DNA of 64,000 nt, taken from assembly GCA_937930845.1 (NCBI GenBank), contig CALHBJ010000007.1, positions 279,701-343,700 on the forward strand. Reading direction: 5' to 3'. Both the position numbers and the translations under genes were made by a program. Numbering within the stretch: the first letter of the stretch is position 1; each line of letters starts with the position of its first letter. This stretch comes from an uncultured Rhizobiaceae group bacterium (GTDB lineage Bacteria; Pseudomonadota; Alphaproteobacteria; Rhizobiales; Rhizobiaceae). Below are positions 63,844 through 64,000 of this stretch, piece after piece. The notes under the pieces were generated by a model. That model did not search any database and was not told the origin of the DNA. It saw only the letters and a list, made by a program, of their open reading frames with translations.

Positions 63844-64000
63844 TTAATCGAGGATTTCAGCCACGATGCCGGCGCCAACGGTGCGGCCGCCTTCGCGGAT
63901 CGCGAAGCGCAGGCGGTCTTCCATGGCGATTGGCACGATCAGCTCAACCGTCATTTCAACATTATCGCCAGGCATCACCATTTCCGTGCCCTCTGGCAGC
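63844..64000 (-). CDS. tuf: Elongation factor Tu, C-terminal end (partial)
   Basis: The frame enters from the right edge and stops with TAA at 63846-63844. The last 51 codons encode [38 protein letters not shown] and [13 protein letters not shown], the C-terminal beta-barrel of EF-Tu, which delivers aminoacyl-tRNA to the ribosome. The GTPase domain lies outside the window. Position ahead of rpsJ is the usual str-S10 junction. Confidence 0.96.
   Translation of the reverse strand, partial: LPEGTEMVMPGDNVEMTVELIVPIAMEDRLRFAIREGGRTVGAGIVAEILD

Noticed and set aside
1..64000. CRISPR arrays, IS elements, prophage genes, rRNA or tRNA genes
   Set aside because: No regularly spaced repeats, transposase, integrase or structural RNA signature was seen on either strand.

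Overview
This 64 kb window reads as chromosomal core DNA of an alphaproteobacterium, most likely of the Rhizobiales/Hyphomicrobiales. The grounds are: the recA-alaS-icd cluster with an alphaproteobacterial-type LexA site (GTTC-N7-GTTC family) at the recA promoter; an RNase E whose S1 domain is split by a very long charged insert; the mrcA-amiC-rne neighbourhood; the rplQ-degQ-rarA ... crcB-rluC-ATP12 neighbourhood beside the ribosomal super-operon; a DUF2865 protein; and glutathione-dependent formaldehyde oxidation genes. The genus is not identifiable from what I can see. I found no rRNA, tRNA, IS element, integrase, phage gene or CRISPR array.

Layout. 1-9.4 kb: peroxiredoxin tail (bcp), a DUF455 ferritin-like protein, an anchored M23 endopeptidase, prfB, trmJ, an unknown secreted protein, icd and alaS. 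9.5-15 kb: recA with its SOS-type control region, a pseudouridine salvage pair (psuK, psuG), a lipoprotein D-Ala-D-Ala carboxypeptidase and mazG. 15-20.5 kb: M20 amidohydrolase, Lrp-type regulator, DUF6356 protein, hflX, a threonine-dehydratase-like enzyme and an atypical SDR. 20.5-24.9 kb is the most accessory-looking stretch: an unknown basic ORF, a DnaQ-fold exonuclease, a Nudix hydrolase, a divergent ridA/Lrp pair and a DUF2865 protein whose end overlaps gltX. 25-36 kb: gltX, an MFS transporter, mrcA and amiC (cell wall), then a 0.7 kb hairpin-rich gap ahead of rne, and an unknown helical protein. 36.4-44.9 kb: formaldehyde detoxification (adhC, fghA) with two other genes in between, an EamA transporter, a membrane-anchored class III nucleotide cyclase overlapping an ATP12 chaperone gene, rluC, crcB, and a tandem pair of small lipoproteins. 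44.9-48.7 kb: rarA, degQ and an NAD-dependent reductase.

48.8-64 kb, all on the minus strand, is the S10-spc-alpha ribosomal protein cluster from the end of tuf through rpsJ to rpoA and rplQ. It appears to be cut into at least three or four transcription units: there are convincing terminators after tuf (63.8 kb), after rplO (53.86 kb) and after rplQ (48.8 kb), and a good sigma-70-type promoter upstream of rpsM (51.5 kb).

Most genes here are housekeeping. I do not see a convincing new defence or mobile system. The best leads are the rne leader and its oversized S1 insert, the transcriptional partition of the ribosomal cluster, the 20.5-24.9 kb accessory patch, the SDR lacking the usual Tyr/Lys, and the cyclase-ATP12 coupling.
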